Below, one piece after another: positions 1-13,742 of a DNA stretch of 64,000 nt. Source of the stretch: Motacilla alba alba (lineage: Eukaryota; Chordata; Aves; Passeriformes; Motacillidae); contig NC_052027.1 in the NCBI RefSeq assembly GCF_015832195.1, forward strand, positions 5,348,649 through 5,412,648, in the 5' to 3' direction. The position numbers and the translations under genes are program-made. The notes below the pieces were generated by a model. It made no database searches, was not told the DNA's origin, and saw only the letters and a program-made list of their open reading frames with translations. How positions within the stretch are numbered: position 1 is the stretch's first letter; the number at the start of each line of letters is the position of its first letter.

Positions 1-2080
1 TCAAGGCAGGACATAACTGTGAATTCCCCATGCCCAACTTCACTGCACCACCTCCACTCCCCGACCTCGAGGCCCTTCAACAATAGGTGGATCTTTATTT
101 TGTTCCATTCTCCAACAAAACCTCTGAAAGCTGTCTTTCATCTTGCTTTGAAGTAGACATTTTTAATGAACTGTTTACCAGCCAAATCTAATTGTGCAGC
201 ATAACTAGTGCAACTTGAAACAGCACTCAGAACTGCTCTAGAGATGGGAAATGACTACAAGCCAAAAGTTGCAAGGGGGAGAAAATGAAAAACTTCTTTT
301 TAAAAAGGCTCCTGATGTCAGCGAATCTGTCATTCCTCCTACTTTACAAAGTGTATCTTTGTTCATCATGAAATGTCTTTGCATTTACCAGCCCAAAACA
401 GCTCTGTTTTCTATTCAAACAGCCAAAGACCTGTCTGGGCTGCAGCTACCAACGGGTGTCATAATGACACAAAAATGTAATGTAACAGTTGTAACAAAAC
501 CAAATCTAAGGAATGGCAGGGTTTTAATATTTCAATAAGGTTAAAGCACGAGTGTTAAATTATTTAGGTTCAAGAATAAGATATAAGCACTAGAGCAATA
601 TCACATCCATACTCATATATCTTTACACATGTAGAGGTGATATCTATGTGATAAATTGCTGGAGTGTGAGGTAAATTAATTTACGATGCACTTTGATCAC
701 AATACCCTCTGCTGGCCTACTAATCCATTTCCCAGCAGACTTGCTCTAACATCCCAAATCACAGAACACTTTCACTGCTGCCATTGAGAACAATGTTTCA
801 TAGTCTGCCTCTCTTTTTCTCCTCACAGGTGGGGAAGTTTCCCTCCTTGAAAAAATAGGAAATATAAATTAAGTTATGGGAAAGCATACAGATGAAATCT
901 TTATATCCTCCACTCTTTCATATTGTCTACCTATATAAGAGACTTATAAGGAAAAAACACCTTCATATACTGACAGCTGGGCAAGATGCTGTGATGTTGG
1001 CATGATTCGGATGGAAGGGGAAAAATTAATAAAATCCAGATATTTAACTCTTCAACTGGAATGATTTAATATTGCCAATAAAGAAATAATATATACCTAT
1101 ATGCAGAAAAGCACTAAAAGTTAAACCTGATCTACAGATGTGCTCACAATTTGGTTTTTTAGAGCTACAGACTATTACATGATAAAAATGATAATTAATA
1201 TACCTGTCACTGCCAGGAGTGTGATGGAAGCAAAATGAAAAAGAAAAGTAAAGAAAGCCTGGTACTTCCTTAAATCCCCAGTCACAGCTACCAGGAGCAA
1301 GGAATCCCTGGAGCACCCTCTCCCTGCCAGGCTCTGAGCATCCCACACAGGTGAGGTCCTGCCAGGCTGGAGGCTCCCAAGGGAAGCAGATTTACCCCTC
1401 TGCCCACCAGGCTGGCAAACAGCTCTAAATCCAAATAAAGATTTATCACAAAGCTGAACAAGCCATAAACTCGGGTGTTATTTACTGGAAGAGCACCAAG
1501 TAGATTGATTTCATGGATTTGCAGCTTTTGAATCTTGCCACACATGCAGAGGGGTGTAATGCCTGAAACCTCCATGGAAGGAATCCATGTGTTTGTGGGG
1601 AATGCAAAGCAATAATTCAGCTGGATTACAGTAAAGCTGTGCGTGCAAAGCTGGGGTATGGACATCCAAGCACTACCTTCCCCCAGTTTGCCATGGCTTT
1701 GTTTACAGCATGAGTTGCACTTAGCCAAATATGAAATATTGACAGAAAGATTCATGGCAGACTTAAAGACACTTTGAGCATTGTCTGCACTTGAGTTGAT
1801 GGATATGCTTTAGAATTTGTTACAGGAATCATAATTCAAAATGTAATAAGAAAAATATTTCTAGAGAAGAACAAAGGCAGAGTAACTGATACTGGTTTCA
1901 GGTTTCATACACTTATCCTTTATGATTTTAAGTACTTCATTTAGAAAACCTATCCTTGTAAGCACTGAGATCTGCCCAGCTTTGGCCACAACACAGAATG
2001 TAAAATAAAAATATTAGAAGTATATCTTCTTTATTGGGGCGGGGGTAGACAGATAAAACAACAAAAAATCAGGGAATTTG
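1..2080. other. AT-rich non-coding DNA
   Basis: No exon, repeat family or RNA gene could be recognised here. Open frames on both strands (for example 1288-1755 on the minus strand, 155 codons) have no recognisable domain, no conserved motif and no convincing splice signals, so I treat them as chance frames. The sequence is ordinary AT-rich avian intergenic or intronic DNA. Confidence 0.6.
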
Positions 2081-2084
2081 AGTG

Positions 2085-2760
2085 AGTGATTTTACCTAAA
2101 GAATGGCAGAAGCCCTGTGCCTGCAATGGCACCTTTTTGACCCCTAGGTCAGCTGGGGCTTTGCCTTTGCCTTGTGGAGGCAGAGACATGGACAGTGTGT
2201 GTCCCACTGGGGCCACAGCCCAGCAGCAGCACTGCCAGCTGTCAGAGCTGTGCCCCAGGACAGACAAGACCACACTGCCCTGGGGGCACAGGGAGGAGGA
2301 ACATGGAAAACCAGCCATGCTGAGCTCCTGCAGTGCTGCTCTGACACACCTCATCCCTGCAGCTGCAGAGAGAAACCTCCACTGCTGCCAGGGCAGCAGA
2401 AATTCTCTCAGGGATTGGGGGAGAAATCTGAAGAAGGCAGCAGCGTCCATTTCCCGTGGCCAGTGCAGCACAGGGATTTTCTGCTGTCCCTCACAGTGCT
2501 GTTCCCACTGCTTCAGTCCATGACAAGCTGTGGTCCCAGGGGAAACATCTTGTTCCAGACTGGCACTTGGACAATGAGGAAAGATGCTCTCAGCAACAGC
2601 AGGACTGAAAACATTTCAGTCTTCATCAAAACCAGCAGGAAGACCAGCAGCCAGACCCCAAACCCTTGTGAGTATTTGAATAACACAGGGCAAGACCTGT
2701 TCAGCCAAAGGGAAACTCTCAGCACTGAGCTCCCCATGAGGGGGCCCTTGCTGCTCTGAA
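2085..2760. other. GC-richer block of unknown origin
   Basis: This stretch is clearly richer in G and C than the DNA on either side. It is full of CAG/CTG and GCTG-like words, which keeps several frames open on both strands at once (2086-2523 and 2172-2759 plus, 2031-2471 minus). Overlapping frames on both strands are a sign of composition rather than coding. It may be an old, diverged transposable element. I could not match it to a family. Confidence 0.4.
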
Positions 2761-3867
2761 CATCCCACTATGGGCTGTACTGAGAAGACAAGAAATTGGG
2801 GAAGAGCAAAGGACAATTATGTGAAGATCCCAGCCCTGCACACTAAAAATGGGTCTCTGCACTACAAGATGAGGCAGTGTACAGGAGCTAGCAGCAAATA
2901 TTCCTGTGGCACAGAGAAAGAAAAGTCAGACAAGCCTGGCCATGTGCATATCCACACCTTCTCACTTTGGGAGATGATACTTTGCCCCCTTCCTCTATTC
3001 TCCTCAAGAAGTAATGAAGGGAAATACATAAAATAAAAGCAGCCATAAATTAGGAGTCTGCAGCAGAACAGAATTAAGCCACCTTTTCTCAGAGCATCTT
3101 TCCCAAGCTTCCCATTTACAGAAAGAGGATTTACAGACAAAGGAGGGTGTCTAAAACACTGAGGATTTTTGTAATTATAATGTTTAAATAAATAAGAAGA
3201 GAGGTAGGCAGAGTGTTAAATAATCCAGCATAAAACTTCCCAATTTTATGTTAAAAAAGTAATAAATTAACACCTTTGCCTCAAGGTTTACTGTCCTGAA
3301 AATGTTTAGCAGCTTTTTTTTTATAGAATAGCATCATTATCTTGTGCAGATAAAATACACAGGATGCTTCTCCAAATTATATCACAAAGTACTTGTGCAT
3401 TCACAGTATCAGTAACTGCCTCCATAATTTATGGGCACCATCCTATGCAAATCATTGGAAAGAAAATGACAGATCTCAGGGGCTGTTTGTTGTTTAATCT
3501 CACTTTGTCATGATTCAAAAAAGAACGATGTGAAAATACAAGGGAAGTAATCCATAATGGCAAAAAAAGATTCTTGGACGTTCTTCGTTGTTTTCTAAGA
3601 AACATAAATAATAGCTCTTTGTCAGCTATGAAATGAACCTACATTTTCTATTCCACATGAAGGGCCATCAAAATCCAAAGTGTTTCACACCCTATTCTCT
3701 CTCTGCTGGCAGAAAGTTGGGGCTCTAAGATTCGACAGCAAGAGATCATCCAATGAGATGGGAAACAGCACAAAAAGATATCACAACACTGGGCTGGGAC
3801 TTCAACAAGCATCACAAGGCTTTGGAAAAAGGTTAAAAAAATAAAAATAAAAAACTTAAACCCTTGG
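2761..3867. other. AT-rich non-coding DNA
   Basis: Nothing beyond short A and T runs was recognised. One exact octamer ATGCAAAT lies near 3444, but such an 8-mer is expected several times by chance in a window of this size. Confidence 0.55.
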
Positions 3868-4299
3868 TGTGGTGGGGTGACTCTGGCTGGATGCCAGGTG
3901 CCCACCAAAGCTCTTCCATCCCTGCTCTTCTCAGCTGGACAGGCAGGGCAGGGAGAGGCCACTCCCCAGTTACTGTCAGAGGCAAAAGAGACTTGACTTG
4001 GGAAAATCACTTTAATCTATTACCAAACCAGAGCAGAATGATGGGAAATAAAAACAAGTCTCAGAAACACCTTCCCTCCCATGCCTCCCCTCTTTCTAGT
4101 CCCAAATTCCCTCCCTCCTTCCCAAATCCCTGTATTATTGTGGATGCCTCCTTCTCTGATGGGTTTGACCTTGGCCAGCAGAGCCATCCTGGAGTCTCCA
4201 GCATTGGCTCTGGCAGACAAGGGGAAGCTTCTGGCAGCTTCTCACTGCTCCACTCCTGGAGCCCCCCTCCTGCCACCAAACCCGGCCAAACCCAACACA
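3868..4299 (-). mobile_element. Solo LTR of an ERVL-type endogenous retrovirus
   Basis: Read on the minus strand, the element opens with TGTGTTGGGTTTGG at 4299 and closes with CCCCACCACA at 3868, the expected TG...CA ends. The first part (GC-rich, about 4299-4140) and the last part (about 4060-3868) match the two ends of a songbird ERVL-like LTR family that I know. The copies I remember are longer and have a repeated central block, so this 432-bp copy seems internally deleted. The usual poly(A) signal position reads GGTAATAGATT (near 4010-4020) and is degenerate. No retroviral genes flank it, so it is a solo LTR. Flanking bases (CTTGG and TCAGA) show no target-site duplication, which fits an old insertion. 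Family assignment is from memory. Confidence 0.75.
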
Positions 4300-5443
4300 T
4301 CAGATCTCAACCTCTCTCTCAATGTTACTCAAATTTGCAACCTGCTGAAAGTGGTATGTTCCTATCAGAAATGTGTGAGGTTTTGTTTTTTTCCCCCACA
4401 AGTCTACATATCACTAAACATCTCCTGGCACTTCAATCATTTACTGCCAGTCTACTTTAAAACAAATATGTCCGCATAGGAATACCACCACAATCCCCTG
4501 CACCCTCCCTGCAATGAAAAAGGCCCAATTAGGGAGAGTTTTCACAATTGCTGGATTCAGTGATTGCTATTAGATCACACAGAGCTCCACCGCTGAGAGA
4601 AAATGCTGCTTTCTCCAGAAGAGGAGCACAGTAGTGCTGTGCAAGGCAGAGCTGAGTTTCCATAAAAATGGCAAAAGCAGATATTACTAAGATAAACACA
4701 TTTTTAATACTTTGTTAAAAAACCCCAAAACCCTAAAAGCATCTCCCAAAGTACTATTTCAGTCTGAGTTTCTTCAAGGACACAGAATAACTGCTGCAGT
4801 AGTGTGTTAAAGGAGGAGTACTGGTGTCTGACACGGATAACTGTCACACTGACAAGTGAAATGTGCTCATTAAATTAGCAGAGGTCTTCAGATGACTGAA
4901 GTCAGCAAAACAGAACAGCACTGCAGACAAACAGGGGTTTGTCAAAGCTTTGCCTTCCCTCCCTCTGGGCTCCTGCTTCTTCCTGAATGGATCGGCAGTG
5001 GCCACAGGCAGGGCTGGTGCAGCCTTGGCCTCCCCCAAAACTCAGAGAGAAGCTACAGGTCAAGCCTTGAGATCAATCCCAGCAGAACAGCAGAAAGTCT
5101 GTCTTTGACACCGGTCTGAGAGTTAGGGGGCAGGAATTCAACTTTCTCCCAAAAGAAAGAAAAATCTGCCAACGTGTTCCCTGTCCAGATAATGAACTTT
5201 GGAACAAGCTGCTCTTGTGATATGCACCCTTTGCTAGTTAAAACCTCCTTTTCACATATATTAAGTTCTGAATGACCAGCAACTGCCCCACCAGCTCAGA
5301 GCAGAGATTTCAGGTCTGTCTGGTCCATCTCCTCCCTTTCTGGCAGGGTTAGGGGCTGTCTCAAAGGCCACCCAAACTTCCACAGAACACTGCCTCAGCC
5401 ATGGAGACTGACAGCAATGGAATGGGTTTTTTTGTTGTTTTTT

Positions 5444-5476
5444 TTTTTCTGTCTCATAAAAAGTGAGACAGAAAAA
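5444..5476. repeat. Perfect 13-bp inverted repeat with 7-base loop
   Basis: Arms TTTTTCTGTCTCA (5444-5456) and TGAGACAGAAAAA (5464-5476) are exact reverse complements around the loop TAAAAAG. It lies just after a T-rich run. It could fold as a short hairpin if transcribed, but the stem is too short for a typical microRNA precursor. Confidence 0.85.
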
Positions 5477-8326
5477 TCCTGATATCTCATCTCTGGTCTC
5501 TTATTTATTTATTCAAGATGTAAAATTGAAGAGCTATTGGAAGGCACTCTCCCCTCCAGCCATATCTTAACACCACAGCTCTACTTTAGGGAGAAAGATG
5601 AAGAGTCAGCTCCTAAAGCAGAACACAACTTCTGATCAGAGATAATCTGAAATGAATCTATTTAAGGAAAGAAGCAGTACCATCTAGTACTGCTAGTCTA
5701 CTACATCTACCAGTGTTTTTATTCATCTGGCCATTTCCTCACTCTTCTTTCAGTTTCTAGAAATTTGTCAAATTGTTTCAAATTTTCTTTTCTATTTCTT
5801 CTTTTCCACTTAGTAAGAAAAACAATCGAGTGGTTCTAAACTAATTACAAAATGTAAATACTGCACCAAACCAACACTTGATAACTTGTTTTGGCTGTCA
5901 TATATAAAAAAAAAATCAATTATTTACACTGCTTTAGTCACACAACAAAAGCAATACTGCTTTTCAAAATGTAGACTGTTACCCTGTATTCCTTCAAACT
6001 AAAAAATAAACAATTGTCACAACAAAAAATTTACTACAATTACTCAAGCACATGAAAGCTTATCACAACAAGAGATTCAATGAGCAATTTTTACATTAAT
6101 TCTCAGTGGAGAGGGAATCAAGTCTTAGTTTGATACTCAAGGCCTAATGAGAGCCTCCAGACACTTTCTGCAAGCCAGGCTGAGGGCAGCAGCTGGTGCT
6201 CGGTCACCTTTTCACTGTGTGAGGGGGGAAGGATCTTCTGGACTTTGCCAGGACTCCCCAGTCCAAAGAGGTGACTCCAATCTGAAGTGGGACAAACAAT
6301 TCATTCTATGACAGCAAAAAGAGCAAAAAAGTCATCACATGAAACAAAAATGCTGATAAGTATCTATGGACCCTCAGAGCTTTTGTGTGGCCAAAACAGA
6401 GATAAATCACAGAGAGACCTTTCTCCAGCTTGGAGGTTTTCTAGATTCCAACAAATGAGAAGCAAAACTTCTGCAGTCAACCTCAACAGCCAGAGCCCAG
6501 AACTGGCCATCAGTGGGGAAGGACATGCAGGACCTTAACAGCATCCTGTCCCTGCTAAGTGTGTGTGCCCACACCTTTGGCTGGGCCAAACAAGACAACA
6601 ATCACAGGTGATTTTCCACCCAGGATTGCCAGAGCATTGTCCTCTTTTGGGACTGATCTTCTGGAGCTTTCCCCAGAGTAATCTGTGTTTATGGAATCAA
6701 ACAAGAGATTTAGGTTTTGGGTTTTTTTTTTCAATTGCAGCAAAAGAAATAGTCCGATTTTTTTCCCCTTTATAAAATGACATTTATCTTGACACAAGTT
6801 TCCACACTGCTGTAGCTGGCCTGCAAGAATTGGCTATTGAGTAACAGTGAGCAGGTAATATCTGCAAGTTAGACACGTTTCAAAAAATACCATGAGTTAC
6901 AAAAAATCCATTTTAGCCTGCCTGGGAAAGGCTGAAGGCACAGCACTAAACTCAGGTGGAAGTGTAGGTTTCGAGTGAGAAACATGGCTAAAGAGGAAGC
7001 CCTTCTGTCCTAAGACAAACCCAATCTTCTCCCCTCTTTAAGGAAGCAGTTAAGTAGAAAGTGGGAAGCTCCACACTGGAAGCAAAGCTGGCACTGCCAC
7101 TCTGCAGCTCAGCTGAGAGCCTGGACATTCCCTGGGCAGGGAAACACTCCCTGACATGGCACAATTTGTTTGTCAGCTGAGCACCAGCAACACGAGGGCT
7201 CTTTACACCTCTCAGCTGGGGCAGTCTGAGCCATTACAGCTTAACCACCATGGAAGTTTAAGCCAGCGTGAAGTTGGCTTAAGGCAAAGCTCTTGATTCC
7301 ATGAGAAGAGGGAGCTGAGAGGCTCCTGATCCATCACCCTGCCCAGAGCAGCCATGCCAAGGACACAGCACGAGGGAGAGGATCCTGCTCTGGACAGGGT
7401 CTGGCAGCTCTGTGAGGAGCAGAGTAACAAAATCTCACTTGTTTCCCTGCCAGGTCCCAGAAATGTGCTCCTGGGGGAGAGCTGTTTCCTCCGATGGCCT
7501 GTTCCACTGCTGCATGCTGCACAGGCTGTCCCTGGGCTGGCCAGAAAGAGAAAAAAACCAAACAGGCAGTGCTAGAGTCCCTGTAAAATTAGGCTGCCTT
7601 TTTTTTTTTGGTACCAAATGAGGTTCTGAGACCCATATGTGCTATCAAAATATGGAATAATCCCTCCCAACAAAGGCATATTTCAGTTTTGCTTATATCT
7701 TTGCCTCCTATGTGAAAGCTGGACATTAAAGCACTTGGAAAGCAGACAGGCCACAGCTCAGAGTAAGATATCTGAAAATTAAAATACTAATTTATATAGT
7801 GCTTTATACAGAGAAAATTATTTATTATAGGTACACTTAAAAGCAAGTTTGCATTCCAAACTCAGCGTGAATTTCTCCTCCAGATTTTGATTCATAGATT
7901 CTGCCAGGACTAAGGGATAATCTCTTCTCACCTGTTAAAGAGCACAGCCCCTCAGATCTAGGGAGCAGCATACTAAAGACACACAGTCCTCATCAGAAGG
8001 ACTTCAGTATAAATCTGATACTTCTTTGTACCTTGTTTCCATCTCTAGACACTAGAGATTACACCTTTTCCTTTGATAGGCTAAAAACCAAGAAAGGAAG
8101 GTAAGAAATAATTCATTTCACCTAAGAACAGGGTTTAGGGAGGGACTTGCATAGCCTGAACCTCAGAGGATTGACTGCTGCAAAGGACTGCTGAATACCA
8201 CACTGCTTGTAGAAGGTACCAATCAAAACACGTGTGGGGTGGGTAGACACCAGAAACCACTACAAAATCTTTCCCACTGGAAGATTCTGATCAACAGAAA
8301 TAGTTTTTCCTATGGGTAGAAGATGA

Positions 8327-8370
8327 TTTATATTTTATATACATATATATAATTTTATATATATATTTTA
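8327..8370. repeat. AT-repeat microsatellite
   Basis: An imperfect run of TA/TATAT units with TTTTATAT interruptions, inside an already AT-rich interval. It is probably length-variable between individuals. Confidence 0.8.
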
Positions 8371-11300
8371 CATTATGATTTCTATTTTTCCCAGTTTTTC
8401 TTAGAAAACAATCTATCCTACCAATAGTAACAGTAGGAAATTCTTTCTAGCATTTCAAGTTTTTTATCAAATAGCTCCATTTGGATCCTTTTTTTTTAAA
8501 TAAAACTGTTTAAAACTATTTAGTTTATTAAGATATCACTGATGTTCAAATTGGGATGAAATCAAATGGAATTTTGTTGCTCAAACACCACATCAAGGTG
8601 CATTAACTAAGAGGAGGGAGTTCAGAAAGCCTTTTCCAAAAGTGAGAGCCTTAAAAGCTAACATAAAGGAAGATTTAGAGAAAACAGAGGAAATTGGTTT
8701 AGAGGAAGTGAGAGGGAAAATAAAGACTGAAACAGGATAAAAACCCACAGAAAACAGCTGGTAATCTGCCTACATTGTGGACCTTGCACTGAATGACAGC
8801 CTCTGTGTCTGATGATCTCCCAGGGGTGGTTTTGGAGGGTTAGAAATGCCATGTGCCCTGGATGCTCATTGCCCACAGCCTGCTCCCAGTCAGGGCACCT
8901 CAAAATTCCCCTTCCTCCAACTGTGTTTCAGCTCCTCCTCCCTCCATCCTTTGAGCAGGGAACTCCAGAGCTCACATTTACCCCTCAGGACTCAGAAGAG
9001 ACCAACCAGGCTCATAATGGAACTGGAGTAACCACAACAAGCATGAGATAAATATCTAATAATCACTCAACTAATTCATTTCAGCGTGCTATCAGCAGCA
9101 GGAATCAGCATTAAACAATCACCCAATTCTGCCCTCAGGGAAAGAAGGAAATGCAAAATACTTCCACAGAAGTCATCGAGGAGGAGCTGACCTCATTCCA
9201 CCTCAACAGAATTCCCTGTGTCCTGCCTGGCAGCTCTCCTGACTCCCAGTGTGCTGGGGCAAATTGGGATACACAAGGTTGGAGGACCATTAATGTTTTC
9301 TCTCCACTTTTGCCCACCTGCGAGCTCCATCCTCCACCTCTGCTGGCTTTTAATGGACAAAGGGAAGACCCTGATTGTCCATATTGCTGGGAAAGCCACG
9401 AGCTGCCACAGACACTTCCCCACTTCACAGGCTTCACTGTGAATTTCCCTAATGTATTGAGATTTCAGTAGAGGACAAATGTCAAGGGAGGGCACAGAAG
9501 TGTTGCCCTGCTCTAAGGCATTGAATAATCTCATTTAGGGACAGCTATCAGTGCTGCTTTGGCCTTGTTAATTTTCTCTTCCTAGACACTCACAGCTTTT
9601 GTCTACTGCTGTTATCAAGGCATTTGCATGCACTAATCCATGACAAATGGTTTCATTTGAAGCACATCTGATTTCCTTGCCTGCCAACTAGAAAGAGATA
9701 ATAGAAATACCAAGAGAAACTAAATTAGAACTAAAGGAGTCATCTATTTGTTGGAGAAACTCAAAACAAGGTTAGGATAAACACCACCCAGGCAGCTGAA
9801 TTAATGGTGAAAGCACTGAGATGTCAGCTGAGGAAACAGTTTCTAATTACCTGGAGGGAAAAAAATGCTGCATTTTAAAGCTTCACAAAAAGATACTGCT
9901 AAAGAAATAATGACACTACAGATGTGGGAGCCGGCTTAGACACAGTCATTTTCAGTCAGATCCTGTCCCAGCACACTGAAAACAATTAGGAACTCAAAAA
10001 CCTCTGTGAGCTCAATTCATCCCTTGGGTCCTCCTGTTTCACACAGCAGGGACTTCTGGCTGGCTGACCACCTAAATCTGAAAGCACTCCATGCAAGTAA
10101 CCAAAAAGAGGAATTTAATGTGTTAATGAAAGTCACAGTAGATTGTGTTATCTTAGCCATGAGAGCTTATGATTGAAGCAAGGTTTTCCCCCAGATTTCT
10201 GCTGTTTAATGAAAAGTGTATCCTTGTGTTAAAAGGGGTAACTTCTGAAAACACCAGACCTACTTTAATTTCAGTGCTGCTCTAAACAAAACCAAGAGCT
10301 GGTACCAGTCAGAAGGACACACAAGACCCTCCTCATGTTCACCCTGGTTTTGAATTTGAGCTCTCGGTGGTTTTGATTCCTCTTGGGAAAGAAGCAGCCA
10401 GTGGCAGACCTGAATTTCTGCTTCCAGACAGGATTTATGTCCTTATCAGCATGATGGCTTGTTTTGTGTAGCTGCTGATACCTACATGGATAATTTTTTT
10501 TCCCCCAATGAGGAATATCAAGGCAGAAATAAAGAAGGCACAAAGACATGGAATCACTTTTTAAAGTTTCAACTTAGGAAACTGATTCTTAAAAACAAAC
10601 AAAATCTCCAAATACTAAGTCCTCAGAATTTCTTATTCAGTTCCAGTTTTGGCTTTAAAACATGAAATAGGCTGGTGTTCAAAGGTTTCTGAACTGTAAA
10701 AGTAGCCAATTTTACAGATATGATAGAAAGCATAGGCTTTACTGTATCATAGAAATAAAATAATGGAGTTTATTAATATAATTACAGGAAGTACCTATAT
10801 CTAGTAGTATTTCAGTGTATTTTACCATGCCTTCCTTATCCTCAGCACCTTCAGCCAGTCCAGAAATGAAGCCAAGGTCTTCTCTGAAATGTGTTTTTTT
10901 CAAAATGCAGTGTTCTGAACATGACCTTAATGATAGCTTCAGAGTTATTTGATCTCATTTCTGTCCGGATTTTGGTTTTGCTTAAATTCAGAATGTGAAC
11001 ACTTACTTTTTAATATGTTTATATAGGCAAATATATGAGCTACAGATACTTTTAAACTCTTGAACATGTTCAATCACCACTGTGTTATTGGGATTCCTGG
11101 GCAGCATGTAGGAAAGAGGTGCTAACCAATAGGTTCCCTTCATTTCTGCATGTACTTGTAAGAAACAAACATATAAATCAATGAAACCAATTTTCCAAAT
11201 AAAATGTCCTTGCTTGCTCTCAAGCACTTAATTAAACACCATTAACTCTAGTTTGTTTTGGCAACCAATTAATGTCATGATCAAATATAAATAGACTCTG

Positions 11301-12949
11301 CAAGAAAAGATTATAATTAATAAATCCCAAACAACGCAGTACAATTGTACTGAAGCCTTGCTTGCCAGCAATATTTAGCAGCACTTTTGGAGAGCAGTAA
11401 TGAGGACAGCAAAAATAAAATTTTAACAGGGAGTGCAGTTTAGATCCTGAGGTTTTTGCCCGTACCCAGGTTGATCTGTAGAGCCTTTGGCTGCTGACAT
11501 TATTTACACAGAAAAATCACAGTCCCAGGTTCCTCACTTTCCAACAAACTGATATGTACATGCATAGGAGTCTTTAATCAAGTTCTCCACAGATATAACT
11601 CTCACTTGTACACAGTTTAATTGACAGTGTATTTTATTTTGCTCCCTGTTTTTTGGTAAGTTCAAAATGAGGGTTCTTGATTCAGATTTGTCAACTACAG
11701 GAAACTAAATTAATCCAGCAGATCTTTGGATCGTGCACAAGGATGGATTAAAAACATTCTTTAATCTGACCCAACAGCTCTACTGATAATCAAGAGACAA
11801 GGATCCCTGTTTAAGCTGGTTTTCAGTTGCCTATTCATTTATAAGAGTTAAGGTACACGGTATACAAATAAAAGTTAACTGTTCATGGTAGAAATATTTG
11901 TGCCCAATTCCCAAAATTTCCCAGCACATGTGGCTGGGTGGGAGCTGCTCATGGAGAGCAGCTTACTCCCTGGGTTACCTGCACCTCAACAAGGGTACCC
12001 ATCCCAACAGATTGTTTATGTACTGCACTTCACTCGCTGATTCTCAAGGAATCCCTCTCACATCATCCAAAACCGAGTAAAATTTTCTGTTTCTGCCATC
12101 ATTTCCATTCCCAAGCCAAGCTGTTTTCTCAAAACAAGGATTACAATGGAACAGTAGGACACAGTTATTGATTATCATGACAGCAACAGTGATCCTGCAT
12201 GCTGCTGTCACTGAAGCGACCTTTCAAGAAGGGCAGGAGTGTTTTCTTTACCCACTGTGAAGGAAAAGGGGCAAACTGGTATTCCAAAAGAAATACAGAA
12301 GGCAAGAGAGAGATGTCAAAAAACAATCTAAATAGAGTGTAGAAATATGAGTCACAGAAACATTGGGCTGTGTAACTTCATTCAGCTTAATTTACACCCC
12401 CGATTCCCCATTGTGCATCACTGCCTGAGTCTCATAAATTTAGACTCCAACTGTGCTGCAGTCCTCGTGGTCCCTTCCCAGGGCACGATGAACAGAAAGC
12501 TCCAGCATCACTCCCGTGCAAAGGAGTAAGATCAGCTGGAGAAAATGCTCTGTATAGGGCATCTGAAAACAGCAAAAAAATGCTGAATTCCATCAGGAAA
12601 AAAAAAATCTTGCTCACAGCACAGGCTGGTTTCAAAGAGTGGAAAGAAAAACATTCAGAAGGAAACACAAAGATTATAGACAGGATAAAATAATATCAAA
12701 CTTAAAGGGGAAAACACATCAATCTCATGAAGCAATGCACTTGAATATTACTTTTTAAAATATAAATGAGCCTTGGACTAAAGCAGACTAATCATTAAAG
12801 GCATGTTTCTGATGTTATCAGCAGAAATACTTCAGTGCAGGGCAATGTAGTTTGCCTCTGGGGTTTATATTTGTAGGTGCCAAATTTTCCTTGGGATTTT
12901 ACCACCCCAGAATGAATTCCCACAGTCTTTAAGGCCATGACAGCAAGCT

Positions 12950-13345
12950 ACAAATAGTGGTGTGCACTGAAAGGTTCCTGCATGACTCACAAGGCTGCCC
13001 TTGGAGAGGGAGGCTCAGCACAGGGCTGGGAGCAGGAGATGCTGCTGGGGCCAGCACAGCAAGAGGAGCTTTTTGGTCCCTGCTTCCCCAGGGCAGCTCC
13101 TGCCCAAGTGTGTGCCTGCAGAGAGAGAGAGGGAGAGCTGAAGTGGCATGGGATGGGGACAGGAGCATGGCCAGGAGGAAGGGGGACTAATCCAGAGCAC
13201 AGAGAACGTCAGTGCAGAGCACCCACACAGGAGGCATCATCCCATTGTCCCTCTGGGAGCACTTTGCCACTGCTGGTTTGCACAAAGTGTGCAGTGAGGG
13301 TGCCCCCAGGAGTGCACCCACTGCGGGGAAAAGGTGGTAGCCAAC
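12950..13345. other. GC-rich block, left half
   Basis: This is a GC-rich, CAG/GGGA-rich interval, with open frames on both strands (12982-13404 plus, 12929-13168 minus). It continues beyond the LTR at 13743-14110 with similar composition, so the LTR appears to have inserted into it. I recognise no protein. It may be an old repeat or a regulatory GC-rich island without many CpGs. Confidence 0.45.
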
Positions 13346-13742
13346 TGTCACCATCATATTTTCTAAAAAATCTCTTTGCCCCGGATTTTCTCCTGGGAAG
13401 CTGAGAAGCCTCAGGGAAAAAGGAAAACAAAATATTATCTCATTTACTTCTGTGTTTTGCTGCTTTGGAAATGATTTATCCAACAGGTGATTGTTTCATT
13501 GGTTTCACTTTAGAACCAATCACCATCATCTGTGTCAGACTCTGAGGAGTCAGTCAGGAGTTTTTTTCATTATCATTCTTGTTAAGCCTTCTGATGAATC
13601 CTTTCTGTATTCTTTAGTATAGTTTTAGTATAGTATTCTTTAATATAACATAATATCATAAAGCAATAAATTAGCCTTCTAAGAACACGGAGTCAGATTC
13701 ATCAATTCCTCCTCTGTCCTGGGGACCTCGGAAAATACCACA
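13346..13742 (+). mobile_element. Solo LTR of a songbird ERVK-like retrovirus
   Basis: The 397-bp element starts TGTCACCATC and ends ATACCACA. It contains a TAGTATAG-rich promoter-like stretch (about 13615-13640) and the poly(A) signal AATAAA at 13675-13680, in the order expected for U3-R-U5. The words around TTTCTAAAAAATC, GAAGCTGAGA and GGAGTCAGA match a very common songbird LTR family. The flanks are GCCAAC (13340-13345) and CCCAAC (13743-13748), a 6-bp target-site duplication with one mismatch, as expected for ERVK-type integration. No gag, pol or env sequence adjoins it, so it is a solo LTR left by recombination. Confidence 0.85.

Larger units (their letters stand above)
4305..12949. other. 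Non-coding DNA with small sequence features
   Basis: This long stretch has no recognisable gene. It holds a perfect hairpin (5444-5476) and an AT-repeat tract (8327-8370), listed separately. Minus-strand frame 10271-10549 has a protein-like stretch (about 80 codons) just after a weak AG, but no good donor or homology that I can recognise. Other frames near 4892, 6287, 7354, 9151 and 11898 look like chance frames. Confidence 0.5.

Noticed and set aside
1288..1755. 155-codon open frame on the minus strand
   Set aside because: No domain, odd composition, overlapping frames and no splice or promoter support. Treated as chance.
2086..2759. Long overlapping frames on both strands
   Set aside because: The local GC-rich composition lowers stop frequency on all frames. 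No protein family recognised.
3444..3451. Exact octamer ATGCAAAT
   Set aside because: Several such 8-mers are expected by chance in a window of this size.
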